This document shows positions 23,380 to 31,466 of a DNA stretch of 35,659 bases, one piece after another. Position 1 is the first letter of the stretch. Every line of letters starts with the position of its first letter. Source of the stretch: Rugamonas brunnea (GTDB lineage Bacteria; Pseudomonadota; Gammaproteobacteria; Burkholderiales; Burkholderiaceae_D). The position numbers and the translations under genes were made by a program. Under the pieces are notes generated by a model. It had not been told where the DNA came from and did no database searches. It saw only the letters and a list, made by a program, of their open reading frames with translations. The stretch lies in NCBI RefSeq assembly GCF_014042345.1, contig NZ_JACEZT010000028.1, positions 1 through 35,659 on the forward strand, written 5' to 3'.

Positions 23380-23805
23380 TCAGCGCAGCGTGGCCACCAC
23401 CAGTGTGGCGTCCTTGGCGACGCCGCCGATTTGGGTGGCCGGCACCACCATCGTCAGCGTGCCATTGATGGTGCCGTCGTCATGCGCATCGAGCTCCAGC
23501 TTGAGCTGGCGGTCGGCCGCCACGAACGTGTGGTCCGAGGCGGGCACCAGGCGGTGCCGTCCTTCGTTGTCCACTTCCGCGTACAAGGTGTAGCCACGGG
23601 TGAACAGGTACAGGCTTTTGCCGTTGGACAGGTCGTAGGCGCCCTTGTAGGTGTAGAGGTCGGCCTCGCTCAGGCGGTAGGGATGGTCGGGCAGGGTGAA
23701 GTGGGGGGCGCTGGCGGGGATGCGCACGGTGTCCGGCGTCTGGGCGTGCGCCGTCAGCGCCAGTACCAGCGCGCATGGCAGCGCGGCGAGTGGGATCGTT
23801 TTCAT
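23380..23805 (-). CDS. Small exported protein of unknown function (paralogue of the gene at 33766)
   Basis: 141 residues with a signal peptide (LAALPCALVLALTAHAQ). The mature part has LSEADLYTYKGAYDLSNGKSLYLFTRGYTLYAEVDNEGRHRLVPASDHTFVAADRQLKLELD and a final strand-rich segment (GTLTMVVPATQIGG), suggesting a small all-beta fold of the kind seen in lipocalin-like or DUF3471-like add-on domains. I cannot assign it. The same pattern (a Y/F-x-G-x-Y-x-x-x-N-G-x-x-L core and a D-x-F-V-x-x-D/G stretch) recurs in the gene at 33766-34161. Its ATG overlaps the stop of the LuxR gene (ATGA), and it has its own AGGAG 6 nt upstream. Confidence 0.78.
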   Translation of the reverse strand: MKTIPLAALPCALVLALTAHAQTPDTVRIPASAPHFTLPDHPYRLSEADLYTYKGAYDLSNGKSLYLFTRGYTLYAEVDNEGRHRLVPASDHTFVAADRQLKLELDAHDDGTINGTLTMVVPATQIGGVAKDATLVVATLR

Positions 23806-25070
23806 GATGTGCTCCTGTCGCAGTGGGTGGGCGCGAAGGCGGTGCGCGCATCGCGCGGGCCGGTGGCCAGCCGGTCGTGCGGGCGACCGGTGCGGACAGT
23901 GTAGGGAGGAGCGTCGCCGCCGTCGTCACACGAATGGGTGAGGCCCGGCACATCGTAGATGGCGGCCGAGCCGTGCAGCAGGGCCACCAGTTCGCCCTGG
24001 CGGCAGGCGCCGGTCTTCGCGTACACCCGCTGCAGATGGGTCTTGATGGTGTTCATGCTGATGCCGCGCGCCAGCGCGTGCTGCTCCAGCGAGCCGCCTT
24101 CGGCCAGCGCCTTGGCCACGTCCGCCTCGGCCGGCGTGAGCTGGTATAGCTGGCGCAGCGCGCTTGCGTCCACGGTGGCCTGTTCCGTCGCGCGCAACAG
24201 CAGCAGCGCGCGCGGCACCGAGCCGGCAGGGGCAGGCAGCGGCGCCACCGTCAAGGTCAACGGGGCCAGGCCGTGGCGCGGCAGGCAGCACGACTGGGCG
24301 CGCGGCGCGCGGCCCGGTCCGGGCAGGGCCGCGCGCACCAGTTGCGCGAGGCTGGCGCCGCCGGGCGCCACGGTGGCGCTGAGCCGGCCATGCAGCAAGC
24401 GCAGCGGCGACGCCGGCGCGAGCAGGGCGGCCGCGCTGTCGGTCGCGTGCAGTACGGTCAGTTCGGCGTCGACCACGATGGCGGCCACGCGCGCGCTGGC
24501 CAGCGCGGCCTCGTCGCAGCGCAGGGCCAGGCCGGCCTGCTCCAGCCGCAGCTCCAGCCGCAGTGCGCGTTGCAGATGGGGCAGCAGGGCCGCCAGCTGG
24601 CGTTGCGCATCGCGGTCGTAATGGCCGGCCCGGCGCGGACGGTGGATGCCCAGCACGGCGTGCCGGCGCGGCGCCAGCGGCAGCAGCGCGCCGACCACGT
24701 AGAAGATGCCGGCCGGGCGGCAAAAATCGGCGTAGTAGGACGAGCGCATGAAGTCGGCGTCGGCCACCAACTCGGCGCTGCTGTACACCCGGCCCGCGCC
24801 CAGCTCGCGCGCGCGCCGGGCCCATAAGTCCTCATGGCAGAAATGCTGCTCGTACTGGCTTTGCATGGCAGCCGTGAAGTTGGCGCTGTGGTCGAGCACA
24901 CGGGCCGGGCCGCGCTCGTCGAGCAGGGCCAGCACGGCGCTGTCGGCGCCGAACGCGGCCGCGAGGCGCGCGCACAGGCCGCGCCAGTGGGGCGGTCCCA
25001 TGGCCGCCTCGTAGATCTGTTCCACCAGGTCGAGCTGTCGCTGACGCAGGTTGTCGTCCATGGCTGTCAT
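23802..25070 (-). CDS. LuxR-type (C-terminal HTH) transcriptional regulator
   Basis: 422 residues from ATG 25070 (GGAGA 5 nt upstream). The N-terminal half (LVEQIYEAAMGPPHWRGLCARLAAAFGADSAVLALLDERG ...) looks like a GAF/PAS-type sensor seen in standalone LuxR regulators. The HTH LTPAEADVAKALAEGGSLEQHALARGISMNTIKTHLQRVYAKTGACRQGELVALL lies at about residues 310-365. About 55 further residues after the HTH are unusual, since the HTH normally ends the protein. That tail (CDDGGDAPPYTVRTGRPHDR) may exist only to reach the overlapping start of the small exported protein. No phosphoreceiver domain is present. The signal and regulon are unknown. Confidence 0.85.
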   Translation of the reverse strand: MTAMDDNLRQRQLDLVEQIYEAAMGPPHWRGLCARLAAAFGADSAVLALLDERGPARVLDHSANFTAAMQSQYEQHFCHEDLWARRARELGAGRVYSSAELVADADFMRSSYYADFCRPAGIFYVVGALLPLAPRRHAVLGIHRPRRAGHYDRDAQRQLAALLPHLQRALRLELRLEQAGLALRCDEAALASARVAAIVVDAELTVLHATDSAAALLAPASPLRLLHGRLSATVAPGGASLAQLVRAALPGPGRAPRAQSCCLPRHGLAPLTLTVAPLPAPAGSVPRALLLLRATEQATVDASALRQLYQLTPAEADVAKALAEGGSLEQHALARGISMNTIKTHLQRVYAKTGACRQGELVALLHGSAAIYDVPGLTHSCDDGGDAPPYTVRTGRPHDRLATGPRDARTAFAPTHCDRSTS

Positions 25071-25236
25071 GGCGGTCTCCGCGGCGGACCGGCGCATGCG
25101 GTCCGCCATCCAGCATAGGACGGGGGCGCGCGCCAATCTACGCGGATTGTCACGCGCGGAAAATTTCATGGAGGCGTGGCCGGCGCGCGGGAAAAGTAAA
25201 TGATACGGGCGGTGTAGGTGGCAGCTACGGGGTGAC

Positions 25237-27270
25237 TCATGACGCCGCGTCGACGGGCGCTGACGGGCCAGGTGCCGGCGCCAATGCCGATGTCGATGTC
25301 GATGTCGATGCCGGGGCCGGGGGCGCAGCCGTAGCCGGCGCTGGCGCTGGCGCGCAGGCGGCCGCCGTCGCTGGCGCCGCCAGCCGCGCCAGCAGCGCGT
25401 CCACCGGCGCCGCGCGCCCATACAGGTAGCCCTGCATGCAATGGCAGTGGTGGCTGATCAGGAAGTCGGCCTGGGCCTGGGTTTCCACGCCCTCGGCCAC
25501 CACCCGCAGCTTCAGGTGGCGCGCCATGTCCAGGATGGTTTGCACCAGCGCGCCGCTGCCGCTGTCGTGCGGCGCGTCCGTCACGAAGCTGCGGTCGATC
25601 TTCAGCTCGTACAGCGGCATGCGGCGCAGGTAGGCCAGGCTGGAATAGCCGGTGCCGAAATCGTCGATGGAAAAACGCAGCCCCAGCGCGGCCAGCGCGT
25701 GCATGCGTTCGATGGTGGCGTCCATCTTGTCGACCAGCAGGCCTTCCGTCACTTCCAGCACCAGCATGCTGGCCGGGGCGCCGCTGGCGGCCAGCGCGGC
25801 GCGCACCTGCTCGACGAAGCCGGCCTGGCGGAACTGGCTGGGGCTGACGTTGACCGACAGCGTCAGCGCGTGCCCCGCCTGCGCCAGCCGCAGCGCCGCG
25901 GCGCAGGTCTGCTCCAGCGCCCACTGGCCCAGTTGCAGGATCAGGCCCGACTCCTCGGCCACGGGGATGAACACGGACGGCGGCACGGCGCCGCCGCCGG
26001 TCAGCGGCCAGCGCATCAGCATCTCGGCGCCGATGGTGCGGCCGTGGCGGTCCACCTGGGGCTGGGCATGCATCTCCAGCCGGCCGGCCGCCAGCGCGGC
26101 GGCCAGGTCGCGCTCCATGTCGAGCCGGCGTTCCACGTCGGCCTGCATGGCCGTCTCGTAGAACGCGACGCCGTTGCGGCCGTCGGCCTTGGCGCGGTAC
26201 ATGGCGGTGTCGGCTTCGCGCAGCAGGTCCTGGGCGTTCTGGCCGCTTTGCGGCAGCAGCGTGACGCCGATGCTGGCCGAGCAGGTATAGCGCTGGCCGT
26301 CGATCTCGAACGGGGTGGCGATGGCGTGGCGGATCTTGTCGGCCACCGTGCGCGCGGCCAGCGTGGCCGTCTCCAGCGCCGGGGCCAGGTGCGACAGCAC
26401 CACCACGAATTCATCGCCGCCGATGCGGGCCACGGTGTCGGCCTTGCGCATCAGCGGTTGCAGCCGCCCGGCCACGGCCTGCAGCAGCGCGTCGCCGGTG
26501 CCGTGGCCGCGCGCGTCGTTGATGAACTTGAAGCGGTCCAGGTCGATGAACAGCACCGCGCTGTAGTGGCGGTCGCGGGCGCTGGCGGCCAGCAGGTTGT
26601 CGATGCGGTCGATCAGCAGGCGCCGGTTGGGCAGGCCGGTGAGCACGTCGTAGAACGCGAGCCGGTGGATGTCGTCGTTGACGGCCACCAGGTGGTTGCG
26701 GCTTTGTTCCAGCGAGGCGGCGCTGGCGGCCAGCTCGTCGAGCGAACTGGCCAGGTGGCGCAGCAGCACCGCGCACGACAGCGTGAGCACGGCCGCGATG
26801 AACAGGAAGTTGAGCGCGATGATGAACGAGCGCTGCGCGCCATAGGCGGGCAGGCCCATCACCTGCGAGCCGGCGTCGGCCTGGTAGCCCAGGGCCAGCA
26901 CGGTGGCCGTGGTCAGCGCCAGCATGCACAGGGCGGGGCGGAAGCCGAGCAGCAGCGCGGCCAGCACCGGGATGGCCAGCAGGTAGATCTGGCTGATGGG
27001 GCCGACCTTGAGCAGCAAGCCCACGCCCACCACGTAGATCACGCCGAGGAAGTGCCACACGCGGCTGGCGTAGGCCAGGCGCCGCAGGCGCCAGATGGCG
27101 CCTATCCACAGCATGGCGAGCACGTCGATGGCGGCGATCAGCCAGATGCCTTCGTGCGCGGCCAGCAGCGCGCTGGGGATGGCCGTGGCCACGCCCAGCA
27201 TGAACACGACCAGCAACAGGCGCGCGAAGATTTGCGCGCGCCAGTGCGCAAGGGCGGTGGGCGCAGCCAC
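25237..27270 (-). CDS. Membrane GGDEF-EAL protein (c-di-GMP turnover)
   Basis: 677 residues, GTG start with GGAGG 8 nt upstream. Residues about 15-170 contain five or six hydrophobic helices forming an unclassified membrane sensor. A short helical linker leads to GGDEF (about 205-365): FYDVLTGLPNRRLL, LDRFKFINDARGHGTGDALL and an intact RIGGDEFVVV. The EAL domain (about 385-635) has GAEMLMRW (EML instead of EAL, catalytic Glu kept), NVSPSQF, LEVTEGLL, IDDFGTGYSSLAYL, LKIDRSFV, VVAEGVET and QGYLYGRA. It should synthesise and/or break down cyclic di-GMP at the inner membrane. The last 40 residues are an Ala/Pro/Ser/Thr tail encoded partly by a GATGTC microsatellite (25289-25310). Confidence 0.94.
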   Translation of the reverse strand: MAAPTALAHWRAQIFARLLLVVFMLGVATAIPSALLAAHEGIWLIAAIDVLAMLWIGAIWRLRRLAYASRVWHFLGVIYVVGVGLLLKVGPISQIYLLAIPVLAALLLGFRPALCMLALTTATVLALGYQADAGSQVMGLPAYGAQRSFIIALNFLFIAAVLTLSCAVLLRHLASSLDELAASAASLEQSRNHLVAVNDDIHRLAFYDVLTGLPNRRLLIDRIDNLLAASARDRHYSAVLFIDLDRFKFINDARGHGTGDALLQAVAGRLQPLMRKADTVARIGGDEFVVVLSHLAPALETATLAARTVADKIRHAIATPFEIDGQRYTCSASIGVTLLPQSGQNAQDLLREADTAMYRAKADGRNGVAFYETAMQADVERRLDMERDLAAALAAGRLEMHAQPQVDRHGRTIGAEMLMRWPLTGGGAVPPSVFIPVAEESGLILQLGQWALEQTCAAALRLAQAGHALTLSVNVSPSQFRQAGFVEQVRAALAASGAPASMLVLEVTEGLLVDKMDATIERMHALAALGLRFSIDDFGTGYSSLAYLRRMPLYELKIDRSFVTDAPHDSGSGALVQTILDMARHLKLRVVAEGVETQAQADFLISHHCHCMQGYLYGRAAPVDALLARLAAPATAAACAPAPAPATAAPPAPASTSTSTSALAPAPGPSAPVDAAS
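25289..25310. repeat. GATGTC hexanucleotide repeat
   Basis: Three full and one partial GATGTC units inside the C-terminal tail of the GGDEF-EAL gene, encoding alternating Ser-Thr. Unit changes would keep the frame. Confidence 0.85.
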
Positions 27271-27407
27271 GGTATCAGCCTCCAGGGTATGCGGACGGGA
27301 ACTTCACTTTCGCTACCGATGGTAACGGCAATCGCCGGGCATGTCACTATGACAATTGTCCCGGTTGAGTCCGGCTGGAGCGCGACCAGCGCCGTTCGAT
27401 CGCCCCG

Positions 27408-28073
27408 TCAGTCGCCGGCGCTGACGCTGCCGAAGCCCTGCACCGACTTGTTGATCACGCGCGGATGGCCGTAGTAGGACAGCGAGCCCATGCCGTGCGC
27501 GACGGCGTTCAGCGTGTCGTGCGCGTACACGCTGACCGCGCCCACGCCCTTGAAATTGACGTCCACGCGCTCGGCCTGCAGCGCGTGGGTGTCGACCTCG
27601 CCCACGCCCTTGGCGGCCAGGCGCAGCAGCTTGATCTTGCCGTTGGCCACCAGGTGGCCGGCGCCCAGGTAGCTGATGTCGAGCCGCTCGCCGGCCACCC
27701 GGTTCAGGATGGTCTCGCCCGCGCCTTCCACCTTGACCCGGCTCAGCGAGGGCAGGTTGATGGTCACGTGCGGGCCGCCGCCGCCGACCTGGCCGCTGTG
27801 CCGCTCGGGCAGCGTGATGTTCAGTTCGTTCTGCACCACTTCCGTCCTGATCTGGGAGAGCAGCTCGTCGCCGGCGCTGACGGTCACCGCTTGCGGCTGG
27901 CCCACGTTCACCGTGATGCTGATCGGCCCCTTGCAGTTGATGGCGATGAACGGCGCCACGGTGCGCACGCTGTTGGCGGCGCCGGCCGGCGCCGGCAGCA
28001 GCGTCAGCAGTAACAGCGGCAGCGGAAGCGCCACGGCGGCAAGCCGGGGCACGGACAGGGACAGACGGCACAT
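27408..28073 (-). CDS. DUF2807 (head GIN-domain) exported protein
   Basis: 221 residues from ATG 28073, with AGGAG 6 nt upstream; the longer reading from 28127 lacks a site. A signal peptide (PLPLLLLTLLPAPAGA) is followed by a stack of short strands typical of the DUF2807 beta-helix: FIAINCKGPISITVNVGQPQAVTVS, LNITLPERHSG, SRVKVEGAGE, LDISYLGAGHLVANGKI, RVDVNFKGVGAVSVYAH, ending with VINKSVQGFGSVSAGD. Members are cell-envelope proteins of unknown function. It is divergent from the methyltransferase operon across a 279-nt AT-rich gap. Confidence 0.87.
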   Translation of the reverse strand: MCRLSLSVPRLAAVALPLPLLLLTLLPAPAGAANSVRTVAPFIAINCKGPISITVNVGQPQAVTVSAGDELLSQIRTEVVQNELNITLPERHSGQVGGGGPHVTINLPSLSRVKVEGAGETILNRVAGERLDISYLGAGHLVANGKIKLLRLAAKGVGEVDTHALQAERVDVNFKGVGAVSVYAHDTLNAVAHGMGSLSYYGHPRVINKSVQGFGSVSAGD

Positions 28074-28260
28074 GGAACGCTCCTTGTTGGGTAAAAATAC
28101 AACATTATTGTTATGGCATCCTATCATTGTACGGCGTGCCTGCGGCGCCGGGGTGCGCGGCGCGACGAAGCGCCGTTTTGGTGGGATGAACGGTCGTCAC
28201 TTGCAATAAGTATGTTGCTGTTTCGATACGTTTTTATGTTATTTTAAAACTAATCTGCAT

Positions 28261-28289
28261 TTCGGCGCCGGCCCCGCCTTGGCTATACT
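28261..28289 (+). promoter_or_regulatory. Candidate sigma-70 promoter of the methyltransferase operon
   Basis: TTCGGC (28261-28266), 17-nt spacer, TATACT (28284-28289), preceded by an A/T-rich stretch (about 28220-28258) that could act as an UP element. A perfect 10-bp palindrome TCACTAGTGA (28324-28333) lies between it and the start codon and could be an operator. Confidence 0.5.
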
Positions 28290-28352
28290 CGACGAGGCCG
28301 GGCCGGCGCCGCTCCCTTCTGTTTCACTAGTGACTCACTGCGAAGGAATGAC

Positions 28353-29054
28353 ATGGAACACGTACATGCTGCAGGCTTGTCCCAGATCGACCGTTGGCAA
28401 AAGAACCGCCAGAAGGCGTTCAAGGCCATCCCGCCCGAGGGGCGCATGATCAAATACCTGGGCAAACAGTTCATGGTCTACCCCGGCACGTTCTGGCCGT
28501 TCACCGACAGCCAGCCGCTGGTGCGCCAGCTGCAGGTGGACCCGGGCGACGCCGTGCTCGACGTGGGCACCGGCTCGGGCGTGATCGCCGTGCATGCGTG
28601 CTACGCGGGCGCGGGCCGGGTGCTGGCGCTGGACGTGAACCCGTCGGCCCTGCGCAGCGCCACCTACAACGCGGCCCTGCACGGCTTCGAGGACGTGATG
28701 GAGGTGCGCGAATCGAATCTGTTCCAGAACGTGGGCGACGAGCAGTTCGACGTGATCACGGCCAACCTGCCGTTCCGCGACAAGCCGGCCCACGACGTGG
28801 TGGCGCGCTCCCAATGGGACACCAACTTCGAAACCAACACCGGCTTCTTCGAGCAGGTGGGGCGCTACCTGAAGCCGGGCGGGCGCATCTACTTCGCCCA
28901 GGCCAGTTTCGGCGCCATCGAGCAGACCCGCAAGCTGGCCGAGGCCAACGGCTACACCGTGCGCGAACTCGACAGCGCGGCGGCCGACAAGGCCGAGACG
29001 AAAAAATTCTTCGTGTACCTGATCCAGCGCGCCGCGCCGGTTCGGCCCGCATGA
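28353..29054 (+). CDS. Class I SAM-dependent methyltransferase (NxPF type)
   Basis: 233 residues. Motif I is VLDVGTGSGVIAVHACYAGAGRVLALDVN (residues about 67-95), the SAM-binding loop and the acidic residue for the ribose. Motif IV is VITANLPFRDKP, an N-L-P-F variant of the [N/D]PP[F/Y] motif that N-methyltransferases such as HemK/PrmC use to hold a planar nitrogen. The C-terminus has the usual helix-strand finish. The N-terminal 40 residues (QIDRWQKNRQKAFKAIPPEGRMIKYLGKQFMVYPGTFWP) probably cap the active site. The target is unknown. AAGGA lies 5 nt before the start. Its stop overlaps the sulfotransferase start (ATGA): first gene of the four-gene operon. Confidence 0.88.
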   Translation: MEHVHAAGLSQIDRWQKNRQKAFKAIPPEGRMIKYLGKQFMVYPGTFWPFTDSQPLVRQLQVDPGDAVLDVGTGSGVIAVHACYAGAGRVLALDVNPSALRSATYNAALHGFEDVMEVRESNLFQNVGDEQFDVITANLPFRDKPAHDVVARSQWDTNFETNTGFFEQVGRYLKPGGRIYFAQASFGAIEQTRKLAEANGYTVRELDSAAADKAETKKFFVYLIQRAAPVRPA

Positions 29055-30289
29055 ACCGGCTGATCGAGGCCGTCAATGCGATACGCGCCGTGGCGCCGTC
29101 CGAGCTGGGCGGCGCCGTGCGCCAGGTGGCCGTGGTCCTCACCAGCCCGCGGTCCGGCTCCAGCCTGCTCACCAGCGTGCTGGCGCGCCACCCCGGCATC
29201 GCCACGCTCGATGGCGAGATCGAACCCTACCTGGCCCTGACCGGCAACGGTTTCGGCTACTCCAGCAACAGCGACGCCATCGGGCCGCTGGCCAACCGGG
29301 CCGCGCTGGCCGACTGCGTGCTCGACGACCTGACCGTGGCCGGCGACGGCCCGCCCGACCTCGACCTGCTCAAGCGGCGCTGGCGCAACCGGCTGCTGCT
29401 GCAATTTCCGGCCGTGTTCGCCCAGCCGTCCGAACTGCGCCGGCTGGCCCAGTCGCTGGACGAGGCCGTGACGGCCGGCGCGGCCCAGCGCTGCGCCAGC
29501 GAGCGGGCCTGGCAGGAATACGTGCTGGGCAAGGTGTTTCGCCACGATGGCTGGCGCATGGCCTATTACGACGGCATGGCGCGCGACGGCGCCACGGGCG
29601 GCTTCGACGTGCCGCTCAAGCTGGAGGAGCCGCCGTTCGTGATGCCGCGCCACCACCGGCGCCGCTTCGGCGCCGCCGACGCGGCCGACAAGGTGCTGCT
29701 GTTCAAGACCCCGCCCGACGTCTACCGGCGCGGCCTGTATGAGCAGTTGTTCCCCAACGCCGAGATCAAATACATCCACCTGACGCGCGGCTACGCCCAG
29801 GCCGTCAATGGCCTGATCGATGGCTGGCAGTCGCCGGTCGGCTTCTTCTCGCACGACCTGCGCTGGGCCGGCGTCGACTTGCGCATCGCCGGCTACACCG
29901 ACGTGCTGCCGTTCGGGCGGCGCTGGTGGAAGTTCGACATGCCGCCCAACTGGCGCGAATTCACGGCCGCGCCGCTGGAGCAGGTGTGCCTGAACCAGTG
30001 GCTGTCGCCGCACCGCGCCGTGCTGGCCTCTGGCGTGCCGGCGCTGCGCCTGCGCTTCGAGGATTTCCTGGCCGACCCGGTGGCCGCCATGGGCCGCGTC
30101 ACCGGCTACCTGGGCTTGCCGCCCATGGCCATGCAGGCGCAACTGCCGGTGACCATGGCCACCGAGCAGCCGACCCGCCAGCGCTGGCGCAAGCGCGAAT
30201 CCGCCTTGCTGGCGCTGGGCCGCCAGCCCGAGGTGGCGGCCATGATGGACGCGCTGTCCTACAGCATGGACCCGGAGCAGTGGTCATGA
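29051..30289 (+). CDS. Sulfotransferase-family protein
   Basis: 412 residues beginning at the ATG that overlaps the methyltransferase stop. The PAPS 5'-phosphosulfate loop is TSPRSGSSLL (residues 31-40) after strand VRQVAVVL, and a 3'-phosphate region is suggested by IKYIHLTRGYAQAVNGLIDGWQS (R-G-Y-A-Q with a following Ser). The segment LRLRFEDFLADPVAAMGRVTGYLGLPP is the usual late part of bacterial sulfotransferases. It should move sulfate from PAPS to a hydroxyl or amine of a small molecule or glycan, in the cytoplasm as no signal peptide is present. Its stop overlaps the arginase-like start (ATGA). Confidence 0.88.
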   Translation: MNRLIEAVNAIRAVAPSELGGAVRQVAVVLTSPRSGSSLLTSVLARHPGIATLDGEIEPYLALTGNGFGYSSNSDAIGPLANRAALADCVLDDLTVAGDGPPDLDLLKRRWRNRLLLQFPAVFAQPSELRRLAQSLDEAVTAGAAQRCASERAWQEYVLGKVFRHDGWRMAYYDGMARDGATGGFDVPLKLEEPPFVMPRHHRRRFGAADAADKVLLFKTPPDVYRRGLYEQLFPNAEIKYIHLTRGYAQAVNGLIDGWQSPVGFFSHDLRWAGVDLRIAGYTDVLPFGRRWWKFDMPPNWREFTAAPLEQVCLNQWLSPHRAVLASGVPALRLRFEDFLADPVAAMGRVTGYLGLPPMAMQAQLPVTMATEQPTRQRWRKRESALLALGRQPEVAAMMDALSYSMDPEQWS

Positions 30290-31215
30290 AGCGCCGCCTG
30301 CTGGTGCCGTTCCTGATGGGCCAGCGGCGCGACGGCCTGGCCCGCGTGTGCGAACTCGACCGCCACGACTGGCAAGTGGTGCAGGTGGACGAATGCCAGG
30401 CCACGGCCATCGCCGACCGCGGCGAGCAGATGCGCAGCATGGGCAAGGTCTATGGCCGGCTGGCCACGGCCGTGCGCGACATCGTGCGGGCCGGCGACGT
30501 GCCGGTCAGCATCTCAGGCGACTGCGTGTCATCGCTGGGCATGCTGGGCGGACTGCAGCAGGCGGGCCGGCCGCCCGAGCGCATCCTGTGGTTGGACGCG
30601 CACGGCGACTTCCACACCTGGAACACCAGCCAGACCCGCTACCTGGGCGGCATGCCGCTGGCCATGCTGGTGGGCCGCCCCGACCGCCGGCGCGACAACC
30701 GCGACGCCATCGGCGCGCTGCGCGCGGCCGTGGGGGTGACGCCGTTCCCCGAGCAGCGCATCGTGCTGTCGGACGCGCGCGACCTCGATCCCGGCGAAGC
30801 GGAGGCGGTGGCCGCCTCGGGCCTGGTGCATTGCGAGATTAGCGACATCCTGCGCCACCTGTCGCCGGCCGAGCGCCTGTACGTGCACTTCGACACCGAC
30901 GTGATCGACGCCGAGGCCCAGATGCCGGCCCTCAAATACCACGTCAAGGCCGGCCCCAGCCTGGCCGACATGGGCGCGCTGTTCCGCGCGCTGCGCGGCT
31001 ACAATATCGTGGCCGTGTCGGTGTCGGCCTGGCACGAGGAGAAGGACGTCGAGAACCGCGCCGCGCTCGCCTGCCTGGAACTGTTGCGCGAGCTGGAGCC
31101 TGAGCCGCAGCCGGTGAGGGAGCCAGTGAAGGAGCCGCAGAAGGAACCGCAGAAGGAGCACGCGCCCGCGCCGCGACGCTTGCGGGAGAACGCTTATGCC
31201 TTTCAAAAATATTGA
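30286..31215 (+). CDS. Arginase/ureohydrolase-superfamily protein with a Cys metal ligand
   Basis: 309 residues. The binuclear manganese motifs are LWLDAHGDFHTW (D104, H106, D108) and VHFDTDVIDAE (D203, D205). The first ligand, normally His in GGDH, is Cys80 in SISGDCVSS. The superfamily hydrolyses guanidino or amidino groups (arginine, agmatine, formiminoglutamate); the residues that choose the substrate cannot be assigned here. After residue 270 there is a charged tail of repeated EPxKEPQKEP type, encoded by an imperfect repeat (about 31096-31160), absent from normal arginases. It overlaps the sulfotransferase by 4 nt and the next small gene by 20 nt. Confidence 0.82.
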   Translation: MKRRLLVPFLMGQRRDGLARVCELDRHDWQVVQVDECQATAIADRGEQMRSMGKVYGRLATAVRDIVRAGDVPVSISGDCVSSLGMLGGLQQAGRPPERILWLDAHGDFHTWNTSQTRYLGGMPLAMLVGRPDRRRDNRDAIGALRAAVGVTPFPEQRIVLSDARDLDPGEAEAVAASGLVHCEISDILRHLSPAERLYVHFDTDVIDAEAQMPALKYHVKAGPSLADMGALFRALRGYNIVAVSVSAWHEEKDVENRAALACLELLRELEPEPQPVREPVKEPQKEPQKEHAPAPRRLRENAYAFQKY

Positions 31216-31432
31216 TGGCTACGAAGTCGAGTGCACCGGGGAATTGCTGGAGGGTACCAAGTTGTGGGGCGCGTACGTGTGCATCAACGCCCCGTCCAGC
31301 AACCCCATGCACATGAACACCATCTATCCCAAGCGGCGTGTGTCGGTGGAAGTGACGCTGGCGGACCGGGCCGCCGCCGAAGCGGAGGCCGAGCGCGCGG
31401 CGGCGCGCATCCTCAAGGAACTGCACCCCTAG
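31196..31432 (+). CDS. 78-residue protein of unknown function, last gene of the operon
   Basis: MPFKNIDGYEVECTGEL begins 20 nt inside the arginase-like gene, with GGGAG 7 nt upstream of the ATG. The chain reads as three or four beta strands (YEVECTGELL, WGAYVCINAP, RRVSVEVTLAD) followed by one amphipathic helix (RAAAEAEAERAAARILKELH). It has two Cys (13 and 29) and no signal peptide or leader-peptide cleavage motif such as GG. I do not recognise a family. It could be a small accessory or carrier-like protein of the operon's enzymes; a ribosomally made substrate is less likely given its folded look. Confidence 0.7.
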   Translation: MPFKNIDGYEVECTGELLEGTKLWGAYVCINAPSSNPMHMNTIYPKRRVSVEVTLADRAAAEAEAERAAARILKELHP

Positions 31433-31466
31433 CGCGGCGCCCGGACCGGCGCTGCTCGCACGGCCA

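Noticed and set aside
25441..27474. 677-codon plus-strand frame opposite the GGDEF-EAL gene
   Set aside because: Antisense shadow with the same His/Gln/Gly-rich composition as the others; no start signal.
28394..29050. Upstream extension of the sulfotransferase frame into the methyltransferase gene
   Set aside because: The extension is an out-of-frame reading of the methyltransferase; the phosphosulfate loop sits at the expected distance from the ATG at 29051.
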